From contig QHOP01000087.1 in assembly GCA_003219345.1 (NCBI GenBank), forward strand, positions 1 to 12,835: a DNA stretch of 12,835 nucleotides. Direction: 5' to 3'. Origin of the DNA: Verrucomicrobiota bacterium. Its GTDB lineage: Bacteria > Verrucomicrobiota > Verrucomicrobiia > Limisphaerales > AV2. Numbering within the stretch: the stretch's first letter is position 1; each line of letters begins with the position of its first letter. A program made the position numbers and the translations under genes. Positions 1 to 7,731 of this stretch are shown in pieces. The notes under the pieces were generated by a model. It saw only the letters and a list, made by a program, of their open reading frames with translations, made no database searches and was not told the origin of the DNA.

Positions 1-911
1 TCACCAGGCCAGGGCTTTTCCAATCATTGACCGAGCCGCCGTGCTCCTATTGCTCGACGGAGAATCGAAAAGGGTTGGTCCGGCCGGAGGAACGCGTGAT
101 TGCCTGGGTTCGCGGCCAGCACAATGGTGGCGCGGTTCCGCTCCGACATTTCATCGCCACGCCGCGCGTCATCAATGATACCTACGGTCTTTTCTTCTAC
201 GATTCCGACGGCGGCTACGTGAGCGCGTTCCAGAAAGACTACGGCTACGAGTTCTACGGCTGGCGCGGCGGTGTGATGGTGGTGAAAGGGAAAGACGGCA
301 CGCTCTGGTCGGCGTTGACGGGCATTGCTTTCGATGGGCCGAAGAAAGGCCGGCGGCTGGAACGTATTCCCAGCCTGACAACCGAATGGGGTTACTGGCT
401 GATGCTGCATCCTGAATCGACTGCTTACAATTTGTTCGACGGCAAGAAATACAGTTTCGCCGAACTGCCGACGGAGATGAGCGCGGAGGCCAAAGAGTCG
501 ATGGGCAAGGTGGATTCACGCCTCAAACCATTGGCGACTGTGCTGGGCGTGGAAGTCGGTGACGAGACGAGAGCCTATCCTCTGGATGGCGCCGGCGAAC
601 GCGCCTGTTTTGCCGATGAAGTCGGCGGGGAACAGATCGCCGTGTTTTGCTACCAGCCGACCAGCAGCGCCATTGCGTACCGCGGCAAGCTCGATGATCG
701 CGAACTTTCCTTCTACGCCGATGATGTTTCACCCGAAACCGCGCCGTTCAAAGACAAGGAAACCGGCACGCGCTGGACACTCGCAGGTCGCGCTGTGGAC
801 GGTCCGCTCAAAGGGCAGGAACTGCAATGGGTGTCGAGCGTGCAATGCCGTTGGTATGCCTGGGTGGCGGAGTATCCGGGAACGGGTGTTTATCGGCGCT
901 CCGAAAAGTGA
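1..911 (+). CDS. DUF3179 domain-containing protein, N-terminally cut by the window edge
   Basis: The frame is open to the left edge (codons from base 3) and stops with TGA at 909-911, so about 303 residues of a longer protein are visible. A TTG at 27 could serve as a start, but the open upstream frame and the lack of a signal peptide argue that the 5' end lies outside the window. The protein holds two similar units, each with a beta-rich stretch, a 'GTLWSALTG' or 'GTRWTLAGR' box and a following GP(K/L)KG motif. This is the pattern of DUF3179, a family of unknown function common in exported proteins of environmental bacteria. The Cys-rich 'CPLC' motif usual in the family is not intact: the second unit has a single Cys (AVFCYQPTSS) and the first has Tyr-Asp there. 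It converges tail to tail with selB, with only six bases between the stops. No reaction is known for it. Confidence 0.75.
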   Translation, partial: TRPGLFQSLTEPPCSYCSTENRKGLVRPEERVIAWVRGQHNGGAVPLRHFIATPRVINDTYGLFFYDSDGGYVSAFQKDYGYEFYGWRGGVMVVKGKDGTLWSALTGIAFDGPKKGRRLERIPSLTTEWGYWLMLHPESTAYNLFDGKKYSFAELPTEMSAEAKESMGKVDSRLKPLATVLGVEVGDETRAYPLDGAGERACFADEVGGEQIAVFCYQPTSSAIAYRGKLDDRELSFYADDVSPETAPFKDKETGTRWTLAGRAVDGPLKGQELQWVSSVQCRWYAWVAEYPGTGVYRRSEK

Positions 912-917
912 TTCGCG

Positions 918-2843
918 TCATTTCTTTAAGAATCGCTTGTCTCCTGCGCGGCTCGTCACGCCATCCTTGTCGAGGCGTTCCAGCAGCGGGATGACGATGC
1001 GGCGACTGGTGCCGAGCGCCTGGCGTAGTTCGCTGGCTGTGGCCGAGCCATGCTCCCGTAAAAATAGCTTCACTGTCCCGGTTGCCCGCACAAACGCATC
1101 CATTGACATTACGACTTCATAGCCCAGTTCAATTGCCTCGGCGGTGTCCAGAAGAAACCGCAACGCCTGTTGCCTGAGGAAATCCGGCGCCAGTTCCTTT
1201 CGCGAAGGCGGCTCCAACGGTTTGGCCGAGAGCGCCGCTCGAATTCCGGCTGCCGCGGCCTGTAAATGGGGTGGCAAGGCGGGACGATGCGTGGTGCGGC
1301 GAATCGCCGCGCCGGCTTGTGAGAATCCCTGCGCGCAAAGGTCGGCAATCAGTGCGTCAAACCCGTCCGCGTCTGGCAATGACTTTTCCAGCGCCGTCCG
1401 CAATTCACTGAGCGGCAGGCCGGGATGCTCAGGATGCGCGCGGTGTTCGGCGTCAATGGCGTCCATCGCGGCCTGGCGCAAAGCCCGCCACTTCTCCCCA
1501 TCCGCAACCCATTGGCCGATGGCAATGGCCTTTCCTTCCGCAGCCAGCAATGCGAGGGCACGGGAGATTTCCGCGGCGCTGAAGCGTGACTTGACCAGCA
1601 AGCCAGAGCCCGGGACAGCGCCGTCACGCTCCAACTGGGATTGAACGAAGGCAGTCGCGTCCTTCGGCGACTGCGCCCGTCGTTCCAGAAGCTGCCGTTG
1701 CGGTTCTGTGCGAAATCGTTTGGAGCACGCCTCGGGATCGAGAACCACACCGCCGCCAAGCGTCGTTTGCTCCGACCAGTCTCGCACGATAAACCGGTCG
1801 CCGGCGAAGGCAAAGACGGGGAATGCAAGACGAAGTTCCGCAAGCGCGCGCTCGCCGGCGCGGAGTTGGCGCGTTTGGAGGAAAAAGACATGCGCGGGCA
1901 CGTTTGTGCTGCCGAGGTGAATCCGCACCAACGTGCCGTCTTTGAGCAGTCGCGCGGCGCCGGTCTGGCTGGCCATTGGCCGCGACGATCTTTCGAACAC
2001 AACATCCATCGCTTTGCTCGGACCGCCCCGCTCGGGCAGCGTGATCATGTCGCCGCGTTGCAGGCTGTCTGCGTCGAGGTCCGGAAGATTCAGCGCGGTG
2101 CGCATGCCTGGCCCGCTGACTTCCACGTCGCGATTATGGTTTTGCAGGCTGCGGACGCGCGTCGATTGGCCCGAAGGCTGAACGACGACCGCCTGGCCGC
2201 GATGCAACGTTCCGCCGGTCAACGTGCCGGTGACGACCGTGCCGATGCCGCGCAACGTAAACACGCGGTCCACAGGCAGACGCGGTTTGCCGATGTCGCG
2301 CGGCGGCGGCGTATCACTCAGAACGAGCGCGAGCGTCGTTTTCAATTCGTCGAGGCCGCGGCCAGTGACAACTGAGGTCGGGACGATCGGCGCTTCGGCG
2401 AACGGCGAGACGGTGAGTTGCTTGCGGAGTTGCGCTTTGACGGCTTCTTCGTCCTCAGCCAAATCAATTTTTGTCAGGGCAACCACTGCGTGACTCACGT
2501 CCAGATAGCTCAGGATTTGCAAATGCTCTTCGGTCTGTGGCATCCAGCCGTCGTCCGCGGCAACGACGAACAGCGCCAGATCGATTGAGCCGACGCCCGC
2601 CACCATGTTCTTCACGAAATCCTCGTGGCCGGGAACGTCGATGATGCCGAGTTGGAAGGTCGAGGGTTGCGGGTTGCGGGTTGCGGGCAGTTCCAGATGC
2701 GCGAAACCAAGGTCAATTGTGATGCCGCGCGCTTTTTCCTCCGGCAAACGGTCGGGGTCCGTGCCGGTCAGCGCCTTGACCAGCGCGCTCTTGCCATGAT
2801 CAACGTGGCCCGCCGTGGCAATAATGAAATGGTTCTGTGTCAT
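918..2843 (-). CDS. selB: SelB, selenocysteine-specific translation elongation factor
   Basis: A 641-residue GTPase that carries Sec-tRNA(Sec) to the ribosome and recognises the SECIS hairpin. The G domain shows the P-loop GHVDHGKS (residues 12-19), RGITID (39-44), DVPGHE (69-74) and the SelB-type TKID (124-127) in place of the NKxD of EF-Tu. EF-Tu-like beta-barrel domains follow. The C-terminal third has the winged-helix segments that bind SECIS RNA, ending in a typical GDKRFLKK. The length matches the bacterial family (about 600-640). The ATG at 2843 lacks a clear Shine-Dalgarno sequence but is set by the conserved N terminus. Residues 54-63 (ATRNPQPSTF) are an extra loop encoded by a heptamer repeat, between G2 and G3. 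It is the last gene of the minus-strand sel operon, 82 bases after the transglutaminase gene. Its stop lies six bases from that of the convergent DUF3179 gene. Confidence 0.97.
   Translation of the reverse strand: MTQNHFIIATAGHVDHGKSALVKALTGTDPDRLPEEKARGITIDLGFAHLELPATRNPQPSTFQLGIIDVPGHEDFVKNMVAGVGSIDLALFVVAADDGWMPQTEEHLQILSYLDVSHAVVALTKIDLAEDEEAVKAQLRKQLTVSPFAEAPIVPTSVVTGRGLDELKTTLALVLSDTPPPRDIGKPRLPVDRVFTLRGIGTVVTGTLTGGTLHRGQAVVVQPSGQSTRVRSLQNHNRDVEVSGPGMRTALNLPDLDADSLQRGDMITLPERGGPSKAMDVVFERSSRPMASQTGAARLLKDGTLVRIHLGSTNVPAHVFFLQTRQLRAGERALAELRLAFPVFAFAGDRFIVRDWSEQTTLGGGVVLDPEACSKRFRTEPQRQLLERRAQSPKDATAFVQSQLERDGAVPGSGLLVKSRFSAAEISRALALLAAEGKAIAIGQWVADGEKWRALRQAAMDAIDAEHRAHPEHPGLPLSELRTALEKSLPDADGFDALIADLCAQGFSQAGAAIRRTTHRPALPPHLQAAAAGIRAALSAKPLEPPSRKELAPDFLRQQALRFLLDTAEAIELGYEVVMSMDAFVRATGTVKLFLREHGSATASELRQALGTSRRIVIPLLERLDKDGVTSRAGDKRFLKK
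2664..2687. repeat. Heptamer tandem repeat (GGGTTGC x3 + GGG) inside selB
   Basis: Three perfect GGGTTGC units followed by GGG on the plus strand. Read on the coding strand they encode the extra residues around TRNPQP in the SelB G domain. Three heptamers add 21 bases, so the frame is kept. The same kind of GGGTTGC/GCAACCC run is, as I recall, a common intergenic repeat in some Verrucomicrobiota genomes, so this may be such an element captured in a coding sequence. That link is inference. Confidence 0.8.
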
Positions 2844-2925
2844 TCGCGGGCGGTCAGTCCGGCTTCACCGGCCAGAATCCAACACCTCGAGGCACACTTT
2901 CGCCTTGGGCCAGGTCGGCTAAACC

Positions 2926-3900
2926 CTACTTCTGTCTCAAGCGGCGGAAGCGGAATTGATTTTCCGTTGCTATCGTACGCCCGTCCACCTCCAGCAGCGG
3001 ATACACCAGGAAGTTGACGGGACTGGAGGACGGAGCGGGTTCGATGAACAAGTCGCGACCGGCACTCAGTTCAAAGCGATTCGCTGGATGATGACCGAAG
3101 TAATAATCGGCCAGCGCCGGGGTTTTCCACGCTTCACTGATGTCCACGGGCACCCATTTGCCTTCCGCAAAAAATTCCGCCCAACAATGGTATCCTGGAA
3201 TCTGGCCTTCTTCCTGGTCCGCCGGAATGATCAGGCCAATCGCAAACCGTGCCGGGATGCCGACCGACCGCGCGAGCGCGATGAAGTAGGCGTGAAAGTC
3301 GGAGCAATTGCCCCGGCCCGTCTCGCAGGCCCAGAGGGCATCTCCGCGTCCCCAGCCCGTGCCGCTCTTGTCGTATTTCATCCGTCCGAGCACATGGTCG
3401 TAGAGCGCACGTCCGCGTCCCAGCGCGCCGGTTTTGCCGCGCGTGACTTCTTCAGCGATGGAGGCGAACAGGTGGTTCGTCGGCACGAGCCGTTCCGTTT
3501 TCAAAAACCGCGCCGGGTCGCCTTCGGCAGAGGTATAGGCGGACTTTTCTTTGCGGGCGACGCGGTATTTGATTTCGACCACTGTTCCGCTGTCTGCCGG
3601 TGTTGGTGACAGAAACAAAACGCGGTTGCCGTGGTCGCGGTCGCGCACCTCAAGCCATTTTTCGGCAGCGGAGATGTCTTCGGCTTCGACCGTCTGATAC
3701 GAATCCGACTTCGCCAGAGGCAGCCACAGTCGCCCGCTGCTGGAAAGTTCCGGGAGCTTGACGCGGTAAACGAATTCAAACCGGTCTGAACCACGAATGA
3801 TTTCCTTGCCAGCCTGGTCAGCGGCGAACAGGGCCGCTCCAAACAGGCTGATCAGCGCGGCAATCAGAAGACGGGCGCGAGAACAGATTGAGGCTTTCAT
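2926..3900 (-). CDS. Exported transglutaminase-like cysteine protease-fold protein
   Basis: A 324-residue protein with an N-terminal signal peptide (basic start, hydrophobic residues about 11-26, likely cleavage after the FAA near 27). It has a transglutaminase-like core (Transglut_core/YebA type) with the Cys-His-Asp triad visible as RGNCSDFH (Cys199), GYHCWAEFF (His238) and VPVDIS (Asp253). An N-terminal beta-sandwich region (about 35-120) precedes the core, as is usual in this superfamily. Members may act as peptidases, amidases or crosslinking enzymes on peptide substrates. The substrate here cannot be read from sequence. The ATG overlaps the selA stop as ATGA (3897-3900), so its translation is probably coupled to selA. 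It sits between selA and selB, an unexpected place for an envelope enzyme, and no Sec role is known. Confidence 0.88.
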   Translation of the reverse strand: MKASICSRARLLIAALISLFGAALFAADQAGKEIIRGSDRFEFVYRVKLPELSSSGRLWLPLAKSDSYQTVEAEDISAAEKWLEVRDRDHGNRVLFLSPTPADSGTVVEIKYRVARKEKSAYTSAEGDPARFLKTERLVPTNHLFASIAEEVTRGKTGALGRGRALYDHVLGRMKYDKSGTGWGRGDALWACETGRGNCSDFHAYFIALARSVGIPARFAIGLIIPADQEEGQIPGYHCWAEFFAEGKWVPVDISEAWKTPALADYYFGHHPANRFELSAGRDLFIEPAPSSSPVNFLVYPLLEVDGRTIATENQFRFRRLRQK

Positions 3901-5303
3901 GAGGTCCGAGTTGCAAACGCGGAATGAATGGCGCGGAACAACTCTTCATCCTGCGGTGGAAAAACGGTGCGCAAGTCCAACTTGAAGCGTCCGGCCGCAA
4001 CGTAACCGACAACCGGTGGCGACCCCCCCCGCAGTCGCGCGGCGAAATCTGTGACCGAAATGTTTAAGGGCTGCAGGTCCAGCGTGACAGAAGGAATGGC
4101 CGAGCGCGGCAGCGTGCCACCGCCGATTTGTGATTTGCCTTCCCCAATGACCGTCTTCATCGGCAACGCTTCGAGCGCAACCTTGATCTTCTCAGCGCGA
4201 GACTGTAGTTCCTCGGTTGAGGCGCGCAGCATCGTCAGGGCGGGAATCGTTTCCTGCGCGCGGCCGGTCAGATAGAGGTCCACGGTCGTTTCCAGCGCGG
4301 AGAGAATCAGCTTATCGCACCGCAGCGCGCGGAAGAACGGCTCGCGCTTCAGCGCGGCAACCAGCTTCTCTTTGCCCGCCAGGATGCCGGCCTGAGGTCC
4401 GCCGAGCAGTTTGTCGCCGCTGAAACAGACCATGTCCACGCCGCGCTTCAGTACTTCGGCAGGCGTCGGCTCGTGCTCAATGTCGGTTAATTTCTCCGTT
4501 TCCACGACCGCGCCGCTGCCGAGGTCTTCAACAAACGTCAGCCGTTTCTGCTTCGCCAGCGCGGCGATGTCTTCGGTGGCAGGAGATTCCACAAAGCCGC
4601 CCATGAAAAAGTTGCTGCGGTGCACCTTCAAAATCATGGCCGCTTGCTTGCCAACGGCTTTGCTGTAATCGCTCAGCGCCGTCTTGTTCGTGGTGCCCAC
4701 TTCCCGCAGCTTCGCGCCGCTGGCTTCAAGAATTTCGGGAATGCGGAACCCGCCCCCAATCTGGATCAACTCGCCGCGGGAAATGATGACTTCCTTCTGC
4801 TCGCCGGAGGTAAAATGCCGAAGCATGAGCAGCAGCGCCGCGGCACAGTTGTTGGCGACGGTGGCGGCTTCCGCGCCGCAGAGCAGCGCGAGATTATGTT
4901 CCAGATAAGCCGCGCGCCCGCCTCGCTCGCCGCCGGTCAGGTCAAATTCGAGATTGTTGTAACTGGCGGCGGCGGTCTGGAGCGCTTCGACCACGGTCGG
5001 GCCGAGCGGCGAGCGCCCGAGGTTGGTGTGAACAATAATGCCCGTGCCGTTGATGACCGGTTGGATGCGCGCCGAGCGCAAGGCGTGAAGGGAGGAACGG
5101 ATGCGATCGAGCACGCCGTCGAATTCGGGAATCTTTTTCTCCGAGCGCAGCGCAGCCAGTTCGCGGCGGACGATGGCCACGACCGCTGGACGCGGCAAAT
5201 CAACCTCGCCGAGCGCCTGAAGGACTCTTTCCACGGCGGGAATATCTCGCCGGCGCTGGTTTTCAGCGCCTGCTGTTTTGTTGCTCCTGGCCTGGTTGTT
5301 CAT
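3897..5303 (-). CDS. selA: SelA, L-seryl-tRNA(Sec) selenium transferase
   Basis: A 468-residue PLP enzyme that converts Ser-tRNA(Sec) to Sec-tRNA(Sec) using selenophosphate. The length is normal for bacterial SelA (about 460). Visible landmarks are the N-terminal helical tRNA-binding region (about 20-80), INGTGIIVHTNLGRSPL (about 84-100), the Gly-rich GGERGG, VEDLGSG, and the PLP lysine in SGDKLLGGPQAG (Lys298). The C-terminal GGGTLP and PPVVGYV segments are also present. The ATG (5303-5301) overlaps the stop of the HEAT gene as ATGA, and its own stop overlaps the start of the transglutaminase gene in the same way. SelA is thus the middle of a three-gene translationally coupled run. An eight-C run at 4023-4030 lies in the coding sequence without breaking the frame. 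Confidence 0.97.
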   Translation of the reverse strand: MNNQARSNKTAGAENQRRRDIPAVERVLQALGEVDLPRPAVVAIVRRELAALRSEKKIPEFDGVLDRIRSSLHALRSARIQPVINGTGIIVHTNLGRSPLGPTVVEALQTAAASYNNLEFDLTGGERGGRAAYLEHNLALLCGAEAATVANNCAAALLLMLRHFTSGEQKEVIISRGELIQIGGGFRIPEILEASGAKLREVGTTNKTALSDYSKAVGKQAAMILKVHRSNFFMGGFVESPATEDIAALAKQKRLTFVEDLGSGAVVETEKLTDIEHEPTPAEVLKRGVDMVCFSGDKLLGGPQAGILAGKEKLVAALKREPFFRALRCDKLILSALETTVDLYLTGRAQETIPALTMLRASTEELQSRAEKIKVALEALPMKTVIGEGKSQIGGGTLPRSAIPSVTLDLQPLNISVTDFAARLRGGSPPVVGYVAAGRFKLDLRTVFPPQDEELFRAIHSAFATRTS

Positions 5304-6397
5304 CGGCCTGATGACTCCTGGGAACCGGATCGGATTAATCCAATGGCCTCAGCAGCGGCGTTGCGCACATCCTCGTTTGGATCGTGCTGCTCCAGAATTG
5401 CGAGCAGGGGAAGCGCTGGGTTGCCGTCGCGCCCGATTTTGCCCAGCGCCGCCGCGGAATTTTGACGGACGTACCACCACTCGTCGTTGAGGAGTTGCGT
5501 GAGGACGGGAACGGCGCCGGAGGCGTCAGGGCCGATTTGCCCGAGCGCAAGGGCTATGTGCGCGCGCGTGCGACTTTCGGGGTCCCGCAACGCGTCGATC
5601 AAAGCCGGAACCGCCGGCGCGGCGTCAGCCCCGATCAGGCCGAGACACGATGCCGTCGCCGAGCGCGCAAACGAATTGGTGTCCGCGCGCAATTGCGCGA
5701 TCAGCAAAGGCACCGCCTCTTTCGGCGAATATCCGATGCGAACCAATGCTCGCACCGCAACGATTGTCGGCAGTTCATTTTTTTTCATTGAGGAAACGAG
5801 AAACGGTACTGCTGGGCGCGCCGCAGGGCCGATAGCACCCAGCGTGGGCGCGGCCTCCATCTTGTTTTCCTTGCTGTCCCTCTCCAGCAACGCAATCAGG
5901 GACGCAACAGCCATCCGGGCGTTTGGGCCGATGTATCCCAGACCGCGGATTGCCTCTCCTCTGGTTATTGAGTCCGGTGACTCCAAAAGGCGAACCAACG
6001 CAGGAACTGCCGGACTGGCATTGGTTCCCATCTCCCGGAGAACATCAAACCCGCGAGCCCGAATCATACGTGCGTCCAATTTCGGAGTCAGAATTCTTGC
6101 TGCCGCGGGAGGGGCTTTCGAACGAATCACCGTCAACAGCTTCGGCTCCCTGTAATTCAGCAGGCGCGCGACGCGCGGCGCGGCTGCGTCACTCAGATGA
6201 ACCAGGGCCGCTTTTGCCCGGAGATATTCCCTTTGACCCGGCTGCGACTTTAGTTCGTTCAGCCAAAACGAAAGGGCGCGTCCTTGATAAACTGGCTGCG
6301 ATTTCCACAAGGCTGAGAATAGAGCGACTGAGAGGAGCAAAACTCCCGAAACGACTGCGGTTCGGCAGATTGGAATTGAGAGATGCCTTCGGTTCAT
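5300..6397 (-). CDS. Membrane-anchored HEAT-repeat protein
   Basis: A 365-residue protein with one N-terminal hydrophobic segment (about residues 12-31, probably an uncleaved signal anchor), followed by a YQGRALSFWLNEL segment. From about residue 65 to the end it has tandem HEAT/PBS-lyase-like repeats of about 36-40 residues. These show recurring cores such as AVPALVRLLESPD, LGYIGPNA, LGLIGADA, LGQIGPDA and LGKIGRDG. Such repeats form an alpha-solenoid for protein binding, and no catalytic motif is seen. The domain is predicted to lie on the outer face of the cytoplasmic membrane. It starts 33 bases downstream of selD and overlaps selA by four bases (ATGA), so it is built into the sel operon. 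The family is known as a scaffold type. A role in Sec metabolism or selenoprotein handling is only a guess from position. Confidence 0.85.
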   Translation of the reverse strand: MNRRHLSIPICRTAVVSGVLLLSVALFSALWKSQPVYQGRALSFWLNELKSQPGQREYLRAKAALVHLSDAAAPRVARLLNYREPKLLTVIRSKAPPAAARILTPKLDARMIRARGFDVLREMGTNASPAVPALVRLLESPDSITRGEAIRGLGYIGPNARMAVASLIALLERDSKENKMEAAPTLGAIGPAARPAVPFLVSSMKKNELPTIVAVRALVRIGYSPKEAVPLLIAQLRADTNSFARSATASCLGLIGADAAPAVPALIDALRDPESRTRAHIALALGQIGPDASGAVPVLTQLLNDEWWYVRQNSAAALGKIGRDGNPALPLLAILEQHDPNEDVRNAAAEAIGLIRSGSQESSGR

Positions 6398-6430
6398 GAT
6401 GACCGCGTCATTGGTTTGACGACCATGATT

Positions 6431-7489
6431 TCAGTTCATCGCTGCCATAGAAATTTCTGGTTTCTTCCACCGCCGGATCCGTCCGATGACAGCAGCGCAT
6501 GGCGCGCGATACTTCTTCAAAATTCTCATCACATCGTCCAGCAGTTGCGGGCGGACGCAGAGGAGCAGCCCACCGCTGGTTTGGGCGTCGGCGAGCAGAA
6601 TCTTCCGTTCGTCCGGGACACCGTTCCATTCCGTGAATGCGTTCGCTGTTTTCAGATTCTCGCGGCTGCCACCAGGAATGCAATCTTTCGCGATGAGGTG
6701 GAAAACTTCATCGTTGATGACGGGAACCCGCGAGGCCTCAATCTCCGCGCCGACGCCGCTGGCGCGGCACAGGGAGCCCAGGTGGCCGAGCAACCCATAG
6801 CCGGTCACGTCGGTGCCGCCGCGCACCAATCCGCGCTCCGCCAGTTCCGCGCCTATGATATTAAGCGCGCACATGCTGTCGATTGCCTTTTGAACCGTAA
6901 CGCGGCTCGCTAGAGCCCGCTTGATTCCGGTCGTAATGATGCCGGTGCCGAGCGGCTTGGTGAGCACCAATAAATCACCCGGTCGCGCGGCCGTGTTCGT
7001 GATCATTCGACGCGGATTGACCAGGCCGGTGACCGAAAGGCCATAAACCGGTTCCGGATTGCGAATCGTGTGGCCGCCGATCAGCACGCATTTGGCCTCT
7101 TTCACTTTGGCCGCTCCGCCACGCAGGATGGCATTAATGACCTTGAGCGACACGACGTCGGTTGGCACGCCCAACAGGTTCATCGCGGTGAGTGGGCGTC
7201 CGCCCATCGCATAGACGTCGGACAACGCATTGGCCGCGGCGATCTGGCCATAGACAAAAGGGTCATCCACGATGGGCGTGAAAAAGTCCACCGTTTGCAC
7301 CAGGGCGCGGTCGCGGTCGATGCGGTAGACACCGGCGTCATCGGCGGTGGCCGCTCCGACCAACAGGTTCGGATCGCGCACTTGCGGGAGCTGACGCAAG
7401 ACTTGCATCAGGGCTTTTTGGCTCAGTTTGGAGGCTCAACCAGCGCAGGAAGAAAGCGACGTCAGTTTAAGAATCTGTGCGCGCGACAT
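6431..7489 (-). CDS. selD: SelD, selenide water dikinase, itself a selenoprotein (UGA at codon 18)
   Basis: A 352-residue enzyme making selenophosphate from selenide and ATP. A simple ORF begins only at the ATG at 7408, but the same frame continues upstream through one TGA (7436-7438) to an ATG at 7489-7487. That ATG is preceded by a perfect AAGGAGGT (7497-7504) at seven-base spacing. The added 27 residues read MSRAQILKLTSLSSCAG-U-ASKLSQKAL and align with the conserved SelD N terminus. The UGA falls at the catalytic Cys17 of E. coli SelD, and the Lys three residues later (Lys21 here, Lys20 in E. coli) is kept. The nonessential second Cys is Ser. Downstream are PNLLVG, the ATP-site DDAGVY, the VDFFTPIVDDPF-to-ANALSDVYAMGG block, GGHTI and GYGLLGHL, all family hallmarks. 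A stem-loop at 7391-7411 fits a bacterial SECIS. The enzyme feeds SelA and needs the machinery it supplies. Confidence 0.95.
7391..7411 (-). promoter_or_regulatory. Candidate bacterial SECIS element of selD
   Basis: On the minus-strand mRNA a 9-bp stem, CUGAUGCAA paired with UUGCGUCAG (one G-U pair), closes a three-base loop GUC (7402-7400). The loop begins 33 nucleotides after the UGA. From memory, the bacterial SECIS model wants a loop with G in its first two positions, about 16-37 nucleotides past the UGA, on a short stem, and this hairpin meets all of that. The hairpin contains the AUG at 7408, which is therefore unlikely to be a real start. Confidence 0.75.
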
Positions 7490-7496
7490 GGCGACC

Positions 7497-7504
7497 ACCT
7501 CCTT
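7497..7504 (-). promoter_or_regulatory. Perfect ribosome binding site of selD
   Basis: AAGGAGGT on the minus strand, seven bases before the ATG at 7489. It is the strongest Shine-Dalgarno sequence in the window. It fixes the selD start upstream of the in-frame UGA and so supports reading the UGA as selenocysteine. Confidence 0.9.
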
Positions 7505-7512
7505 CCTTCAAA

Positions 7513-7611
7513 ACGCGGAGTTCGGAGTGCGGAATGCGGAATGAATCCAATGTCGTGGGTGCTTGTTGAAGTCGCAATCCGCATTCCGCATTCCGCATTC
7601 CGCATTCGAAT
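7513..7611. repeat. Inverted repeat built of TGCGGAA-type heptamers between selC and selD
   Basis: The left arm (7513-7544) carries TGCGGAATGCGGAATG (7528-7543). The right arm (7575-7611) carries four copies of CCGCATT-type units in the opposite orientation. The arms can pair over at least 16 bases with a loop of about 40 bases. The right arm ends directly at the CCA end of the selC gene. The element fills nearly all of the selC-selD gap. Function is unknown; it could act as an RNA-processing or stability hairpin between the tRNA and the selD mRNA. Confidence 0.8.
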
Positions 7612-7708
7612 TGGCGGAGAGGGCAGGAATCGAACCTGCCTCGACCCGTGAAACGAGCCGACGACGGTTTTGAAGACCGCGGAGGCCACCAGGCACCCAT
7701 TACTCTCC
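7612..7708 (-). tRNA. selC: tRNA-Sec (UCA anticodon)
   Basis: A 97-base gene with an encoded CCA end (7614-7612) and G discriminator. The anticodon stem GCGGU/ACCGU closes loop CUUCAAA with anticodon UCA (7673-7671), which reads UGA. The long variable arm CGGCUCGU-UUC-ACGGGUCG has eight pairs, as in bacterial tRNA(Sec). The T arm GCAGG-UUCGAUU-CCUGC is canonical. The D arm is extended (GGGUGCC-UGGU-GGCCUCC, one mismatch), also a tRNA(Sec) trait. The acceptor stem pairs six bases (GGAGAG/CUCUCC) plus a U x C mismatch, leaving only seven bases on the 3' side between the T stem and the discriminator. The acceptor+T branch is thus 12 rather than the usual 13 (8/5) layers. The gene lies between selW and selD on the same strand and may be part of one primary transcript. 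Confidence 0.95.
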
Positions 7709-7731
7709 GTGGAAAATGCCGGCCGAACATC

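Noticed and set aside
24..410. Minus-strand ORF opposite the DUF3179 gene
   Set aside because: It is antisense to a recognisable domain and has no family features of its own.
1641..2375. Long plus-strand ORFs opposite selB, selA and the HEAT gene
   Set aside because: They are antisense shadows of GC-rich genes with clear family matches on the minus strand; their compositions are Arg-rich and low in pattern.
4023..4030. Eight-C run in selA as a phase-variation tract
   Set aside because: The frame is intact across it and the surrounding SelA motifs are conserved; eight bases alone is weak evidence for switching.
7513..7611. CRISPR array
   Set aside because: The repeat units are about seven bases, contiguous and without unique spacers, and no cas gene is present.
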